A stretch of 64,000 nucleotides of DNA from Caballeronia sp. SEWSISQ10-4 2 (GCF_030464885.1 NZ_JALPRJ010000008.1:111131-175130); one strand, 5' to 3'. Counted from the stretch's first letter, positions 9,599 to 19,595 are shown. Translations and numbers: made by a program. Notes: generated by a model not told the origin, from the letters alone.

Positions 9599-10306
9599 TC
9601 AATAGTCAGGGTCCCAGTCGACGACAATCCTGCGCGCCGCCTGATCCACTGTCTTGACATAAACGCCGACAAACGGAATCAACCGCTCGCCAGTTGTGGG
9701 CGAGCCGTCCTTGCCCGTAGTCGGAAATTCCACGCGCATGATGGAATGCGCGCCGTTGTCGATCATGCCCGCGACCTGGCCTAAAGCCACGCCCGCGTCA
9801 TTCACGACGTCCAGGCCGATCAGATCGACCCAGTAGAATTCGTCGTCGCCAGTCAGCTTCGGGAAATCACTGCGCAACACATGGATGCTGTGGCCACGCA
9901 ATGCGTACGCCGTGTCGCGGTCATCGCAACCGGCAAAGTGCGCGACAACTGTGTCGCTATGCACTTTCGACTGCAGGCACCGAACCGCCTTGCGCTCGTT
10001 TCCCTTGACCAGCCACCAGCGCTTTGCCGCGAGCATTGCGTCGCCGCCATGTCCCGCATGCGCGTGCGGCGCAATCTTGACCCAGCCCTTCAGTCCGTAA
10101 GCGTCGACGATCGCACCCACTTCAATGGCGTCATCGGGCAAACTTTCGACGGTCTCGATCGATCCTGCGCTATCTGAAGCGTCGATAGCCACGCGACGCG
10201 CTGCCGGCTTACGGACAAACGCGCCAAACGTGGCTTCGTCCTGCCCGGGCTTTTCGCCACGTTCGGCTGTCAAACCTGAGTTTGAAGCAGAATCACGCGT
10301 CGACAT
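9599..10306 (-). CDS. rimM: Ribosome maturation factor RimM
   Basis: About 235 residues. The RimM barrel begins at [18 protein letters not shown], and the PRC-barrel segment is [20 protein letters not shown]. RimM binds uS19 and assists assembly of the 30S head. I chose the ATG at 10306 because GGGAG lies about 9 bases upstream; an earlier in-frame ATG at 10336 lacks this. The roughly 50-residue Ser/Glu-rich extension before the barrel is longer than in E. coli RimM and probably disordered. Confidence 0.93.
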   Translation of the reverse strand: MSTRDSASNSGLTAERGEKPGQDEATFGAFVRKPAARRVAIDASDSAGSIETVESLPDDAIEVGAIVDAYGLKGWVKIAPHAHAGHGGDAMLAAKRWWLVKGNERKAVRCLQSKVHSDTVVAHFAGCDDRDTAYALRGHSIHVLRSDFPKLTGDDEFYWVDLIGLDVVNDAGVALGQVAGMIDNGAHSIMRVEFPTTGKDGSPTTGERLIPFVGVYVKTVDQAARRIVVDWDPDY

Positions 10307-10385
10307 GAGCCAATCTCCCGCGAACCTCGGCAGCAAAAATCGATCGGATCACAAGTACCCGAACGATTGACTGCAGCAGCTGCAC

Positions 10386-10640
10386 TTAAGCAGCCGGCTG
10401 AGCTTGCTGCGATTGCTTGACCAGACGTGCAACGGTCGGCGACAACTGCGCGCCGTTGTCTTGCCAGTACGTCAGGCGGTCTTGAGCGATGCGCAATGCT
10501 TCGCCTTTGGTCGCGACGGGGTTGTAGAAACCCACGCGTTCGATGAAGCGGCCATCACGGCGGCTACGCGAATCGGTTGCGACGATATTGTAAAACGGGC
10601 GCTTCTTGGAGCCGCCACGAGCCAAGCGGATGATAACCAT
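10386..10640 (-). CDS. rpsP: 30S ribosomal protein bS16
   Basis: An 84-residue protein starting [20 protein letters not shown], the canonical bS16 N terminus, with the [20 protein letters not shown] motif. It is the first gene of the rpsP-rimM-trmD-rplS operon, whose promoter should lie in 10641-10854 between it and the divergent dehydrogenase gene. Confidence 0.98.
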   Translation of the reverse strand: MVIIRLARGGSKKRPFYNIVATDSRSRRDGRFIERVGFYNPVATKGEALRIAQDRLTYWQDNGAQLSPTVARLVKQSQQAQPAA

Positions 10641-10854
10641 GCTGAAATCCTTGAAAACCGGGGTTCGGAACTACCAAAACACGCGATTATAGCGGCAAAA
10701 CGAAGCCTTAACAAACACTTGCGTCGATTAATCAAGATGAAACGTAACCTTCGGCGTGCCGTTCTGCCGGTCGTCGCCCGCCCTGAGGCGCGGTGCTGCG
10801 GGTTTTTCAAGATTTTCGCCGAGCAGCGTGAGGTGTCATTTTGGGGAGACAGAT

Positions 10855-12054
10855 ATGGCTTTGAGCGAAAACCGTTTTTCTCGTTTTTCTTATAGTGACT
10901 CGCGGCGAGCATGCGGTTTCGGCCGATTGCGGGCGCGTTTGGTCCATTTGGCATTTCTAGCGGCGAGCCTGCTAATTGTACTGGCCGGCGCGTTCATCGC
11001 GGCCAGCGCCCGCGCGGCGCTGCCTATCGACCAGATCAAGCTGCCGCCGGGCTTCAGAATCTCCGTTCTCTCCGATGACGTCGAGAGCGCCCGCGCCATG
11101 GTTTTGTCGCCGAAAGGGGTGCTTTATGCCGGCAGCCTCGACGGGCACGTCTACGCGCTCGAATTGCAAAACGGGCACGTGGCAGCGAAACATGTGATCG
11201 CGTCCGGGCTGGACGAGCCAGCGGGCGTGACGTTTCGCGACGGCGCGCTGTACGTCTCTGCCATCTCCCGCATTCTGCGCTTCGATGACATAGACAACCA
11301 CCTCGATGCGCCGCCAAAGCCCGTCGTTGTCACCGACAGACTGCCTTCTGATCGGCACCACGGCTGGAAATTCATCGCGTTTGGCCCGGATGGCAAACTG
11401 TATGTGCCGACCGGCGCGCCGTGCAACATCTGCGAGCCGGATCGCAAGCGCTATGCGCTGATCGGCCGGATGAACCCGGACGGCAGCGGCTACGAAGTGT
11501 TCGCGCACGGCATCCGCAACACGGTGGGGTTCGACTGGAATCCGCAGACGAAAGAGCTCTGGTTCACCGATAACGGCCGCGACATGCTCGGCGACGACGT
11601 CCCCGATGACAAACTCAATCGCGCGCCGAAAGCCGGCATGGACTTCGGTTATCCCTACTGCCATGGTGGCGACGTTGCCGACCCGCAATACGGCGCGGGC
11701 CATCCGTGCTCCGGGTTCACGCCGCCCGTGGCCAAGCTCGGCGCGCACGTGGCCTCGCTCGGCATGCGCTTTTATACAGGCGCGATGTTTCCCGCCGACT
11801 ATAAGAACAACGTGTTCATCGCGGAACACGGCTCCTGGAACCGCAGTACGAAAGTGGGTTATCGCGTGGTGCGGGTCGTAGTGGATGCGAGTGGCGCAAA
11901 ACCACGCATGGAACCGTTCGCGCAAGGCTGGCTTCGCCCGAACGGTGACGTGTGGGGTCGCCCCGCCGATGTCCTGCCGATGCCCGACGGCTCGCTGCTC
12001 GTGAGCGACGACTATGCCGGTGCAATCTACCGGATCACGTATGCGCAACCGTGA
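10855..12054 (+). CDS. PQQ-type sugar (sorbosone/glucose) dehydrogenase family, membrane-anchored
   Basis: A 399-residue protein with an N-terminal hydrophobic segment (about residues 29-52, ending ASARA, a possible signal peptidase site), so the catalytic part is periplasmic. The six-bladed propeller shows HHGWKFIAFGPDGKLYVPTG, GIRNTVGFDWNPQTKELWFT and FIAEHGSWNRS, typical of the L-sorbosone/soluble glucose dehydrogenase family that uses PQQ and calcium. The substrate cannot be inferred. GGGGAG lies eight bases before the ATG at 10855, which decides that start over an ATG at 10756. Confidence 0.85.
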   Translation: MALSENRFSRFSYSDSRRACGFGRLRARLVHLAFLAASLLIVLAGAFIAASARAALPIDQIKLPPGFRISVLSDDVESARAMVLSPKGVLYAGSLDGHVYALELQNGHVAAKHVIASGLDEPAGVTFRDGALYVSAISRILRFDDIDNHLDAPPKPVVVTDRLPSDRHHGWKFIAFGPDGKLYVPTGAPCNICEPDRKRYALIGRMNPDGSGYEVFAHGIRNTVGFDWNPQTKELWFTDNGRDMLGDDVPDDKLNRAPKAGMDFGYPYCHGGDVADPQYGAGHPCSGFTPPVAKLGAHVASLGMRFYTGAMFPADYKNNVFIAEHGSWNRSTKVGYRVVRVVVDASGAKPRMEPFAQGWLRPNGDVWGRPADVLPMPDGSLLVSDDYAGAIYRITYAQP

Positions 12055-12135
12055 TTCAACCACCGTGCACTGAGCCGATTCTCCGCGTGAACGCCGGACG
12101 GCCGCGGGCGTAGAATGCCGCGTCGGCGCGAAAGG

Positions 12136-12177
12136 GTTGCCTCTTGCGCCAATCCGGTTGCCTCTTGCGCCAATCCG
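12136..12177 (+). repeat. Two perfect 21-bp tandem copies upstream of the TM2 gene
   Basis: GTTGCCTCTTGCGCCAATCC plus one G is repeated exactly at 12136-12156 and 12157-12177, between a TAGAAT sequence (12111-12116, a possible -10 box) and the TM2 gene start at 12206. It would lie in the 5' leader. Confidence 0.85.
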
Positions 12178-12205
12178 CCTCCATTGCTTCTTTTTTCGTT
12201 TCCCG

Positions 12206-12700
12206 ATGAACAACCCGTCGTCCACTGCCACGCATCCATCAAACCCGGCGCCGCACGGGCATTTCCGCTCGAAAACGCTGACTGCCGCGCTTGCCTTCTT
12301 TTTCGGCAGTATCGGTGCGCATCGCTTCTATCTGTACGGTTTCCGCGACAAATTCGGCTGGGCGCACATTGTCGGCATCCTGCTTGGCATTGTTGGTTAC
12401 ATGCTGCTCGCAGCGACCGATCGCGCGTCGACACTCGGCTGGATCCTCGTCGTACCCGGCGCAGTTTCGCTGCTGGCGGCGTTTTTGTCGGCGATTGTCT
12501 ACGGCTTACGCCCAGACGAAAAATGGGACTCCCAGTTCAACGCGCAAACCGGCCGGCATAGCGAATCGGGTTGGACCGTCATCTTTGTCGTAATCTTTTC
12601 GCTGCTGTTCGGCGCTTTCCTGTTAATGGCAGGTCTTGCGCTCACCTTCCAGACTTACTTCGAAGGCCAGGTTCAAGCCGCTAAAGAGTTGTCGCAGTAA
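12206..12700 (+). CDS. TM2 domain-containing membrane protein
   Basis: A 164-residue protein. The TM2 domain (KTLTAALAFFFGSIGAHRFY, then LYGFRDKFGWAHIVGILLGI) has two helices joined by the GAHRFYLYG turn, followed by two more hydrophobic segments (about residues 73-95 and 120-148). Proteins of this type are inner-membrane and of unknown function. The ATG at 12206 begins MNNPSSTATHPSNPAPHGHF. An earlier in-frame ATG at 12137 would have to translate through the tandem 21-bp repeat and is unlikely. Confidence 0.8.
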   Translation: MNNPSSTATHPSNPAPHGHFRSKTLTAALAFFFGSIGAHRFYLYGFRDKFGWAHIVGILLGIVGYMLLAATDRASTLGWILVVPGAVSLLAAFLSAIVYGLRPDEKWDSQFNAQTGRHSESGWTVIFVVIFSLLFGAFLLMAGLALTFQTYFEGQVQAAKELSQ

Positions 12701-12752
12701 GGCTGCCGCGGCCGTAGCGGCTCTGCCCGGAGTCGCTGCCGCTCGCCACGCT

Positions 12753-13907
12753 TCAAAACAGCTTCATCTGCGCACTGTCCTCGACCGGACGCTTGCCCAC
12801 CGCGCGCTTGTTCACCACCTTCTCAACGTGCCGAAATTCCGACATATCCAGAATTCCGCGCTGCCGTTGATTCAAACCCAGCCGCTTCGACGCGTTATGA
12901 AAGCGCTGCTTGAGCATGTCGGCCCATAAGCCCTCGCCTTTCATCCGCTTCGAGAAATCCGAGTCGTAGTCCTTGCCGCCGCGCATGTCACGCACGCGCC
13001 CCATCACGCGTTCCGCGCGATCCGGAAAATGCGCCGCGAGCCAGTCCTTGAACAACGGCGCGACCTCCCACGGCAAGCGCAAAACGATATAACTCGCGCT
13101 CGTCGCGCCGGCTTCGGCACACGCCTCAAGCACTCGCTCCATATCCGGTTCCGTGACGAACGGAATCATGGGCGCGACGCTGACGCCTACTGGAATCCCC
13201 GCCTCGCTCAACGCCCGGATGGTGCGCAGCCTCCTTGACGGCGTGGCGGTACGCGGTTCGAGCGTGCGGGCAATCTGCGCGTCGAGCGTGGTGATGGTGA
13301 CGGCAACCATTACTTGGCCTTTTTGCGCCATTGGCGCGAGCAGGTCGATATCCCGCTCGATCAGCGACGACTTCGTGATTGCCGCGAACGGATGCCCTCG
13401 CTCACTCAGGATCTCGACCACGCGCCGCGTAATGCGCAGATTCCGCTCGACGGGCTGGTACGCGTCCGTCACCACGCCCAGTGCGATAGGCTCCGGCTGA
13501 TATGACGGCTTGTCCAGCTCCCGCTCGAGCAATTCGCCGGCGTTGAGCTTCGCGTAGATTCGGCTTTCGAAATCCAGTCCCGGCGATAACCCCAAGTAAC
13601 TATGCGTAGGCCGCGCGAAGCAATAGATACAGCCGTGCTCGCAGCCACGGTACGGATTCAGTGAAACCTCGAACGGAATATCCGGCGACGAATTGCGCGT
13701 AAGAATGCTCTTCGCGCGTTCTTCAAATACTTGTGTGCGCAGGGCCGGCGCACCTTCCGTTTCCCCGTCCTCGCTAACATGCGTCCAGCCGTCGTCAATA
13801 CGCTCGCGCTCGTCCTTCTCGTAGCGTCCCTGAAGGTTCGTGACCGCCCCTCGGCCTTTGAGCGGCGCAGGCGGAGCAACGGGATATTCGCGGTCGTGAG
13901 AAGGCAT
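12753..13907 (-). CDS. PA0069-family radical SAM protein, probably SOS-regulated
   Basis: A 384-residue protein. The cluster-binding motif CxxxCxxC is at Cys89, Cys93 and Cys96 (NPYRGCEHGCIYCFARPTHS), so it should bind a [4Fe-4S] cluster and cleave S-adenosylmethionine. The family (PA0069 in Pseudomonas, Rv2578c in Mycobacterium) is distantly related to spore photoproduct lyase; its substrate is not established. A consensus LexA box lies 25 bp upstream, which supports a role in DNA-damage responses. I use the ATG at 13907; an in-frame TTG lies nine bases earlier. Confidence 0.87.
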   Translation of the reverse strand: MPSHDREYPVAPPAPLKGRGAVTNLQGRYEKDERERIDDGWTHVSEDGETEGAPALRTQVFEERAKSILTRNSSPDIPFEVSLNPYRGCEHGCIYCFARPTHSYLGLSPGLDFESRIYAKLNAGELLERELDKPSYQPEPIALGVVTDAYQPVERNLRITRRVVEILSERGHPFAAITKSSLIERDIDLLAPMAQKGQVMVAVTITTLDAQIARTLEPRTATPSRRLRTIRALSEAGIPVGVSVAPMIPFVTEPDMERVLEACAEAGATSASYIVLRLPWEVAPLFKDWLAAHFPDRAERVMGRVRDMRGGKDYDSDFSKRMKGEGLWADMLKQRFHNASKRLGLNQRQRGILDMSEFRHVEKVVNKRAVGKRPVEDSAQMKLF

Positions 13908-13931
13908 GGCCAACAATCGAAAGAGAGAAAG

Positions 13932-13951
13932 TACTGTATAAATATACAGTA
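13932..13951 (-). promoter_or_regulatory. LexA (SOS) box
   Basis: TACTGTATAAATATACAGTA fits the proteobacterial LexA consensus CTGT-N8-ACAG exactly, with CTGT at 13934-13937 and ACAG at 13946-13949 and an all A/T core. It lies directly upstream of the radical SAM gene and overlaps a possible TATACA -10 box on the minus strand. Confidence 0.85.
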
Positions 13952-13975
13952 AATTACTCCGCTCGCAAGCTCATT

Positions 13976-14464
13976 TCAGGCATCGACGTCGATGGTCAGC
14001 GTCTCCTTGATCTCCTCCATCACTACATAACTTTTCGACTGCACCGCGCCGGGCAGTTGCAGCAGGATGTCGCCGAGCAACTTGCGGTAATCGGCCATTT
14101 CGCCAATACGCGCCTTGATCAGATAGTCGAAATCACCGGAAACGAGATGGCATTCCAGCACTTCGGGAATGCGCTGCACTTCGCGGCGGAACTGCTCGAA
14201 CATGTTGCCGCTTTTGTGATCGAGGGTGATCTCCACGAATACCAGTAGTGACGCACCCAACTGATGCGGATTCACCCGCGCGTAATAGCCCGCGATCACC
14301 TCGTCGCGCTCCATGCGTTTGACGCGCTCGATGCACGGCGTCACCGAGAGCCCGACCTGCTCCGCCAGGTCTTTCATCGCGATACGACCCTCCTTCTGAA
14401 GGATCTTCAGGATACGGCGATCGATCCGGTCGAGCTCCCTTACTGAATTTCGTTGGATTCTCAT
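13976..14464 (-). CDS. Lrp/AsnC family regulator next to dadA
   Basis: A 162-residue regulator: N-terminal winged HTH (LDRIDRRILKILQKEGRIAM, then KDLAEQVGLSVTPCIERVKR, about residues 11-50) and a C-terminal RAM ligand-binding domain (about 75-155). The ATG at 14464 has GGAAAG upstream and begins MRIQRNSVRELD, as in DadR/Lrp proteins. It is divergent from dadA with a palindrome between, so it most likely controls D-/L-alanine catabolism in response to alanine. I do not assign a symbol because Lrp paralogues are numerous. Confidence 0.88.
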   Translation of the reverse strand: MRIQRNSVRELDRIDRRILKILQKEGRIAMKDLAEQVGLSVTPCIERVKRMERDEVIAGYYARVNPHQLGASLLVFVEITLDHKSGNMFEQFRREVQRIPEVLECHLVSGDFDYLIKARIGEMADYRKLLGDILLQLPGAVQSKSYVVMEEIKETLTIDVDA

Positions 14465-14508
14465 TGCTTTCCACTGAAAAGTTAATAAATACAATAACAA
14501 AACCTACC

Positions 14509-14524
14509 ATAGTATCAATACTAT
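14509..14524. promoter_or_regulatory. Palindrome in the lrp-like/dadA intergenic region, likely Lrp-type operator
   Basis: ATAGTAT-CA-ATACTAT is a perfect 7-2-7 inverted repeat, AT-rich like Lrp/AsnC sites, roughly midway between the regulator start at 14464 and the dadA start at 14616. A partial copy (ACCACTATG) follows at 14532-14540. Confidence 0.6.
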
Positions 14525-14615
14525 AGTCGATACCACTATGTAACCCGCTACTCACACGGCTTCAGTCAAAGCGAAGCGAATGACCGGCGGAATGTCACTT
14601 TGCACGGAGCAAGAC

Positions 14616-15908
14616 ATGCGAGTCGTAATTCTGGGAAGCGGTGTTGTCGGTGTCACGAGCGCCTACTATCTGGCGCGCGCGGGCCATGAAGTGACCGTGA
14701 TCGATCGTGCAGCGGGACCGGCGCTTGAAACGAGTTTCGCCAACGCGGGTCAGATCTCGCCCGGCTACGCTTCGCCGTGGGCTGCGCCTGGCGTGCCGCT
14801 CAAGGCGGTCAAGTGGATGTTCGAGAAACACGCGCCGCTCGCGATCCGCCTGGACGGAACATCGTTTCAATTGAAGTGGATGTGGCAGATGCTGCAGAAC
14901 TGCACGCAGGCACGTTATTCGGTCAACAAGGGGCGCATGGTGCGCCTGGCCGAATATAGCCGCGACTGCCTGCAGGCACTGCGCGCGGATACCGGCATTA
15001 ATTACGAAGGCCGTACCGGCGGCACGCTGCAAGTTTTCCGGACCCAGCAGCAACTGGATGGCGCGGCAAAGGACATCGCCGTATTGCGCGACGCGAACGT
15101 GCCGTTCGAACTGCTCACGCCAGCTGAACTGCAAAGTGCGGAACCGGCGCTTGCCGCTGTGTCGCACAAATTGACCGGCGGTTTGCGTCTGCCGAACGAC
15201 GAAACCGGCGACTGCCAGAAATTCACCACGCACCTCGCCGCCATGGCGGAGCAACTCGGCGTCAAGTTCCGCTACAACACGCCCATCGACGCGCTCGCGG
15301 TCAGCGGCGGCCGGATCGCCGGCGTGCAGTGCGGCGGCGAGACCATTCACGGTGATTCATACGTTGTCGCGCTCGGCTCGTACTCCACGAAATTGCTGGG
15401 CAATCTCGTCAATATCCCTGTTTATCCGCTCAAGGGTTATTCGATCACCGCGCCCATCGTCAACGAAAACGCCGCGCCAGTTTCTACCGTGCTCGACGAA
15501 ACGTACAAGATCGCGATTACCCGTTTCGATGACCGGATTCGCGTCGGTGGAATGGCGGAGATCGTCGGCTTCGACAAATCGCTGAGCCAGGCACGTCGCG
15601 AAACGCTGGAAATGTGCGTGAACGACCTGTTCCCCGGCGGCGGCGATACCGAGAAGGCATCGTTCTGGACCGGCTTGCGTCCGATGACGCCGGACGGCAC
15701 GCCGATCGTCGGCCGTACGCCGCTGTCGAACCTGTTCCTGAACACGGGCCACGGCACGCTCGGCTGGACAATGTCATGCGGCTCCGGTCAGTTGCTGGCG
15801 GATTTGATATCGGGTAAACAGCCGGCGATCCAGTCCGACGATTTGTCGGTGCATCGCTATCTGGGCGAAACGCGCACGAGCACCCGTCCTTCTTATGCGC
15901 GTGCTTGA
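14616..15908 (+). CDS. dadA: D-amino acid dehydrogenase
   Basis: A 430-residue FAD enzyme that oxidatively deaminates D-amino acids, chiefly D-alanine, passing electrons to the respiratory chain at the inner membrane. It begins [20 protein letters not shown] with the GxGxxG dinucleotide fold, and has [20 protein letters not shown] and the C-terminal [20 protein letters not shown] typical of DadA. The ATG at 14616 has GGAG eight bases upstream. It is divergent from the Lrp-like regulator and followed by a terminator. Confidence 0.95.
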   Translation: MRVVILGSGVVGVTSAYYLARAGHEVTVIDRAAGPALETSFANAGQISPGYASPWAAPGVPLKAVKWMFEKHAPLAIRLDGTSFQLKWMWQMLQNCTQARYSVNKGRMVRLAEYSRDCLQALRADTGINYEGRTGGTLQVFRTQQQLDGAAKDIAVLRDANVPFELLTPAELQSAEPALAAVSHKLTGGLRLPNDETGDCQKFTTHLAAMAEQLGVKFRYNTPIDALAVSGGRIAGVQCGGETIHGDSYVVALGSYSTKLLGNLVNIPVYPLKGYSITAPIVNENAAPVSTVLDETYKIAITRFDDRIRVGGMAEIVGFDKSLSQARRETLEMCVNDLFPGGGDTEKASFWTGLRPMTPDGTPIVGRTPLSNLFLNTGHGTLGWTMSCGSGQLLADLISGKQPAIQSDDLSVHRYLGETRTSTRPSYARA

Positions 15909-15945
15909 TTCGGATTTGCACGCGTAGCGAAGCGCACGTTTCAAC

Positions 15946-15983
15946 AAAAATGCCGTCCCGACTTTCGTCGGGACGGCATTTTT
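15946..15983. terminator. Bidirectional intrinsic terminator (dadA / acyl-CoA dehydrogenase)
   Basis: The stem TGCCGTCCCGAC/GTCGGGACGGCA with loop TTTC is flanked by AAAAA before and TTTTT after, so it can serve both convergent genes. Confidence 0.93.
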
Positions 15984-16010
15984 CATAGGCGCTGCAAGCG
16001 GCGCAGCGAA

Positions 16011-17801
16011 TCAGAACTGATCCTCGCTCAACGCGAGATATCCTTCCTGCCCATTGCCGCTGACAATCGATGCTTCGATGCCCGGCGCCTGCGACAAAAT
16101 ATGCTCGGCGAAGAACTGCGCCGTCGCGATCTTGGCGCCATAAAACGCTTCGTCCTCGCTGCGCTTCTGCGTTGCCGCCAGCAGCGCGCGCGCCATCTGC
16201 CATCCGCCCAACACAATGCCTGCCAGCTTCAGGTACGGCACGCCGCCGGCGAATACCGCGTTGGGATCGCTTCTCACCTTCGCCACCATGAACTCGACCA
16301 CCCGCGCCAACGCGAGACTTCCGGCGCTCAAATACCGATGCATCGACTTGAACGCCTGCCCGTCGCGGTCGGCCAGCTGCGCGACGGTCTGATCGATCTG
16401 CGCAAAAATCGCCTGCGCGGTCGCGCCGCCGTCGCGTACGGTTTTGCGGCCGATCAGATCGTTGGCCTGGATCGCGGTCGTGCCTTCGTAGATGGTGAGA
16501 ATTCTGGCATCGCGGTAATACTGCGCCGCGCCCGTTTCCTCGATGAACCCCATACCGCCGTGGACCTGCACGCCGAGGCTCGTGACATCGATGGAAAGCT
16601 CCGTGCTCCAGCCCTTCACGATCGGCACGAGAAATTCATAGATATCCTGATGACTGGCTCGCGCCGCTTGATCGGGATGATGGTGCGCAAAGTCGCAATG
16701 CGCCGCCGCGACGTAAGCCAGCGCGCGCGACGCTTCCGTCAGCGCGCGCATGGTCAGGAGCATGCGGCGCACGTCGGGGTGGTGAATGATCGACACAGGC
16801 TGTTTGGCGGAGCCATCGACAGGCCGGCTTTGCACGCGATCCTTCGCAAACGCGACGGCCTTCTGATACGCCCGCTCCGACACGGCCACGCCCTGCAAGC
16901 CGACCGCGAAGCGCGCCGCGTTCATCATGATGAACATGTACTCCAGCCCGCGATTTTCCTCGCCGATCAAATAACCGATCGCGCCGCCGTGATCGCCAAA
17001 TTGCAGCACGGCGGTCGGACTGGCCTTGATCCCGAGCTTGTGTTCAATCGACACGCAATGCACGTCGTTGCGAGCGCCGAGCGTGCCGTCTTTGTTGGTG
17101 AGAAATTTGGGTACCAGGAAGAGCGAAATACCCTTCACGCCGTCGGGCGCCCCGGGCGTACGCGCCAGCACGAGATGGACGATGTTCTTCGCCATATCGT
17201 GCTCGCCGTAGGTGATGAAAATCTTCGTGCCGAACACCTTGAACGAGCCGTCGCCCTGCGGCTCGGCGCGCGTGCGCACCAGCGCGAGATCGGAGCCTGC
17301 TTGCGGCTCGGTGAGATTCATCGTACCGGTCCACTCGCCTGAAATCAGTTTCGGCACATAGAGCTGCTTCTGCTCCTCGGTGCCAGCCGTGAGCAACGCT
17401 TCGATAGCGCCATCGGTGAGCAGCGGGCACAACGCAAACGACAGGTTTGCCGCGTTCAACATTTCGATACACGGTGTAGCGATTAGCTTCGGCAAGCCCT
17501 GACCGTCGTACTCGAGCGGATGCAGCACGCCTTGCCAGCCGCCCTCACCGAACTGGCGGAAAGCTTCCTTGAAACCGGGTGTAGTCGTGACCTCGCCGTT
17601 CTTCCAAAAGCTCGGATTCTTGTCGCCTTCGAAATTCAACGGCGCAACCACTTCGCCGTTAAAGCGCGCGGCTTCTTCAAGTACGGCCTGAGCCGTATCG
17701 AGACTGGCGTCCTCGAAACCCGGTAGTGCTGCAATGCTTTCGATATCGGCTAGTTCCTTCATCACGAACAGCATGTCCTTGACGGGCGCTCTATAGCTCA
17801 T
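16011..17801 (-). CDS. Acyl-CoA dehydrogenase (large, DmdC-like subfamily)
   Basis: A 596-residue flavoprotein, longer than the usual 380-residue enzymes because of a C-terminal extension. Seen are MNLTEPQAGSDLALVRT (FAD/substrate loop), GMGFIEETGAAQYYRDARIL and IYEGTTAIQANDLIGRK, the last carrying the probable catalytic Glu. It introduces the alpha-beta double bond in an acyl-CoA and passes electrons to ETF, encoded just upstream by etfBA. Related enzymes act on medium/long chains or on methylmercaptopropionyl-CoA, so the substrate is open. A terminator separates it from etfA. Confidence 0.9.
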   Translation of the reverse strand: MSYRAPVKDMLFVMKELADIESIAALPGFEDASLDTAQAVLEEAARFNGEVVAPLNFEGDKNPSFWKNGEVTTTPGFKEAFRQFGEGGWQGVLHPLEYDGQGLPKLIATPCIEMLNAANLSFALCPLLTDGAIEALLTAGTEEQKQLYVPKLISGEWTGTMNLTEPQAGSDLALVRTRAEPQGDGSFKVFGTKIFITYGEHDMAKNIVHLVLARTPGAPDGVKGISLFLVPKFLTNKDGTLGARNDVHCVSIEHKLGIKASPTAVLQFGDHGGAIGYLIGEENRGLEYMFIMMNAARFAVGLQGVAVSERAYQKAVAFAKDRVQSRPVDGSAKQPVSIIHHPDVRRMLLTMRALTEASRALAYVAAAHCDFAHHHPDQAARASHQDIYEFLVPIVKGWSTELSIDVTSLGVQVHGGMGFIEETGAAQYYRDARILTIYEGTTAIQANDLIGRKTVRDGGATAQAIFAQIDQTVAQLADRDGQAFKSMHRYLSAGSLALARVVEFMVAKVRSDPNAVFAGGVPYLKLAGIVLGGWQMARALLAATQKRSEDEAFYGAKIATAQFFAEHILSQAPGIEASIVSGNGQEGYLALSEDQF

Positions 17802-17824
17802 GTCTTGTCTCCCCCAACAGATGT

Positions 17825-17857
17825 AAAAAGGGGCGCACGTGCGTCGCCCCCTTTTTT
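17825..17857 (-). terminator. Terminator between etfA and acyl-CoA dehydrogenase gene
   Basis: On the minus strand a GGGGGCGACGCACGTGCGCCCC hairpin is flanked by an A-run and followed by TTTTT, 40 bp after the etfA stop. Confidence 0.85.
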
Positions 17858-17896
17858 CGGTCTTGCTTTCTTTCCAGCCAGTGGCCTTAAAAACGA

Positions 17897-18832
17897 TCAG
17901 CCAAGTTCTTTCACGAGATCCGGCACGACTGTGAACAAGTCACCCACGAGTCCGTAGTCGGCGACGCCGAAGATCGGCGCTTCCGCGTCCTTGTTGATTG
18001 CAACGATGACCTTCGAATCCTTCATCCCGGCCAAGTGCTGGATCGCGCCCGAGATGCCGACGGCGACGTACAGGTTAGGCGCCACGATCTTGCCGGTTTG
18101 ACCGACTTGATAGTCGTTCGGAACGAAGCCAGCGTCCACTGCTGCACGCGATGCACCCAGCGCCGCGCCGAGTTTGTCCGCCAGCGGTTCGAGCACTTTC
18201 GTGTAGTTTTCGCCGCTGCCCAAACCCCGTCCGCCCGACACGATAATCTGCGCCGACGTCAGTTCCGGCCGGTCCAGCTTCGTCAATTCGCGGCTCACGA
18301 ACTTGGAGATGCCCGCGTCGGCCGAAGCTTCGATTTTCTCTACCGATGCACTGCCGCCCTCGGCCGCGACCGGATCGAAACCGGTGGAACGAACCGTGAT
18401 GACCTTGATCGCATCGCTTGATTGAACGGTGGCGATGGCGTTGCCTGCGTAGATCGGACGCTCGAATGTGTCCGCGCTGTCCACTGCCGTGATGTCGCTG
18501 ATCTGCGCCACGTCCAGATGGGCCGCAATGCGCGGCGCGATGTTCTTACCGTAGGCCGTCGCCGGCGCCAGGATATGCGAATAGCTCTTCGCAATCTGAA
18601 GCACCGTTCCGTCGATGTTCTCGGCGAGGCCATCGGCGAGTTGCGGTGCGTCGGCGAGCAACACTTTGCTCACGCCCGCAATCTTCGCTGCTGCATCCGC
18701 TGCTGCTTGCGCGTTGGAACCCGCGACCAGCACGTGGATATCGCCACCGATCTTCGAAGCAGCCGCGATGGTATTCAACGTCGCTGCTTTGATCGATGCG
18801 TTGTCGTGTTCTGCAATTACAAGAATGGTCAC
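17897..18832 (-). CDS. etfA: Electron transfer flavoprotein alpha subunit
   Basis: A 311-residue protein starting [20 protein letters not shown]. The C-terminal FAD domain carries [20 protein letters not shown] and [20 protein letters not shown], the ETF-alpha signature. With EtfB it carries electrons from acyl-CoA dehydrogenases to ETF-quinone oxidoreductase. It lies 13 bp downstream of etfB. Confidence 0.97.
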   Translation of the reverse strand: MTILVIAEHDNASIKAATLNTIAAASKIGGDIHVLVAGSNAQAAADAAAKIAGVSKVLLADAPQLADGLAENIDGTVLQIAKSYSHILAPATAYGKNIAPRIAAHLDVAQISDITAVDSADTFERPIYAGNAIATVQSSDAIKVITVRSTGFDPVAAEGGSASVEKIEASADAGISKFVSRELTKLDRPELTSAQIIVSGGRGLGSGENYTKVLEPLADKLGAALGASRAAVDAGFVPNDYQVGQTGKIVAPNLYVAVGISGAIQHLAGMKDSKVIVAINKDAEAPIFGVADYGLVGDLFTVVPDLVKELG

Positions 18833-18845
18833 TTTGGAAACTCCC

Positions 18846-19595
18846 TCACAGAACCTTGGCTTCGGTCTTCAACTTCTCGACCAGCGTCTTCACGTCCGGC
18901 ACCTTCACGCCTGCGGAGCGCTGCGGCGGCTCGGCAACCTTCAGCGTCTTCAGACGCGGCGTAACGTCGACACCCAGGTCCGCGGGCTTGAGCGTTTCCA
19001 TCGGCTTCTTCTTGGCCTTCATGATGTTCGGCAGCGTCACGTAACGCGGCTCGTTCAGGCGCAAGTCCGTGGTAATAACCGCTGGCAACGTCAGGGATAG
19101 CGTTTCCGAACCACCATCGACTTCACGCGCAACCGTGACTTTGCCATCAGCCACCGTCACCTTCGAGGCGAACGTCGCTTGCGGCAAACCGGCCAGCGCA
19201 GCAAGCATCTGACCGGTCTGGTTCGAGTCGTCGTCAATAGCTTGCTTGCCGAGGATGATCAGTTGCGGTTGTTCTTTATCGACTAAAGCCTTGAGGATCT
19301 TCGCGACCGCCAGCGGCTGCAATTCCTCAGTCGATTCGACCAGGATCGCGCGATCCGCACCGATCGCCAAGGCCGTGCGCAGCGTTTCCTGACATTGCGT
19401 CACGCCGCACGACACCACAATCACCTCCGTCGCCACGCCCGCTTCGCGCAGGCGCACGGCTTCTTCCACGGCGATTTCGTCGAACGGGTTCATCGACATC
19501 TTCACGTTCGCGATGTCGACCGCACTGCCATCCGGTTTGACCCGGACTTTCACGTTGTAGTCGACCACGCGTTTGACTGGCACCAAGATTTTCAT
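18846..19595 (-). CDS. etfB: Electron transfer flavoprotein beta subunit
   Basis: A 249-residue protein starting [20 protein letters not shown]. It contains the AMP-binding region and the [20 protein letters not shown] segment typical of ETF-beta. TAGGAG lies nine bases upstream of the ATG at 19595, which is preferred over an in-frame GTG six bases earlier. It is first in the etfB-etfA operon; together with the acyl-CoA dehydrogenase it forms a fatty-acid oxidation electron route. Confidence 0.97.
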   Translation of the reverse strand: MKILVPVKRVVDYNVKVRVKPDGSAVDIANVKMSMNPFDEIAVEEAVRLREAGVATEVIVVSCGVTQCQETLRTALAIGADRAILVESTEELQPLAVAKILKALVDKEQPQLIILGKQAIDDDSNQTGQMLAALAGLPQATFASKVTVADGKVTVAREVDGGSETLSLTLPAVITTDLRLNEPRYVTLPNIMKAKKKPMETLKPADLGVDVTPRLKTLKVAEPPQRSAGVKVPDVKTLVEKLKTEAKVL

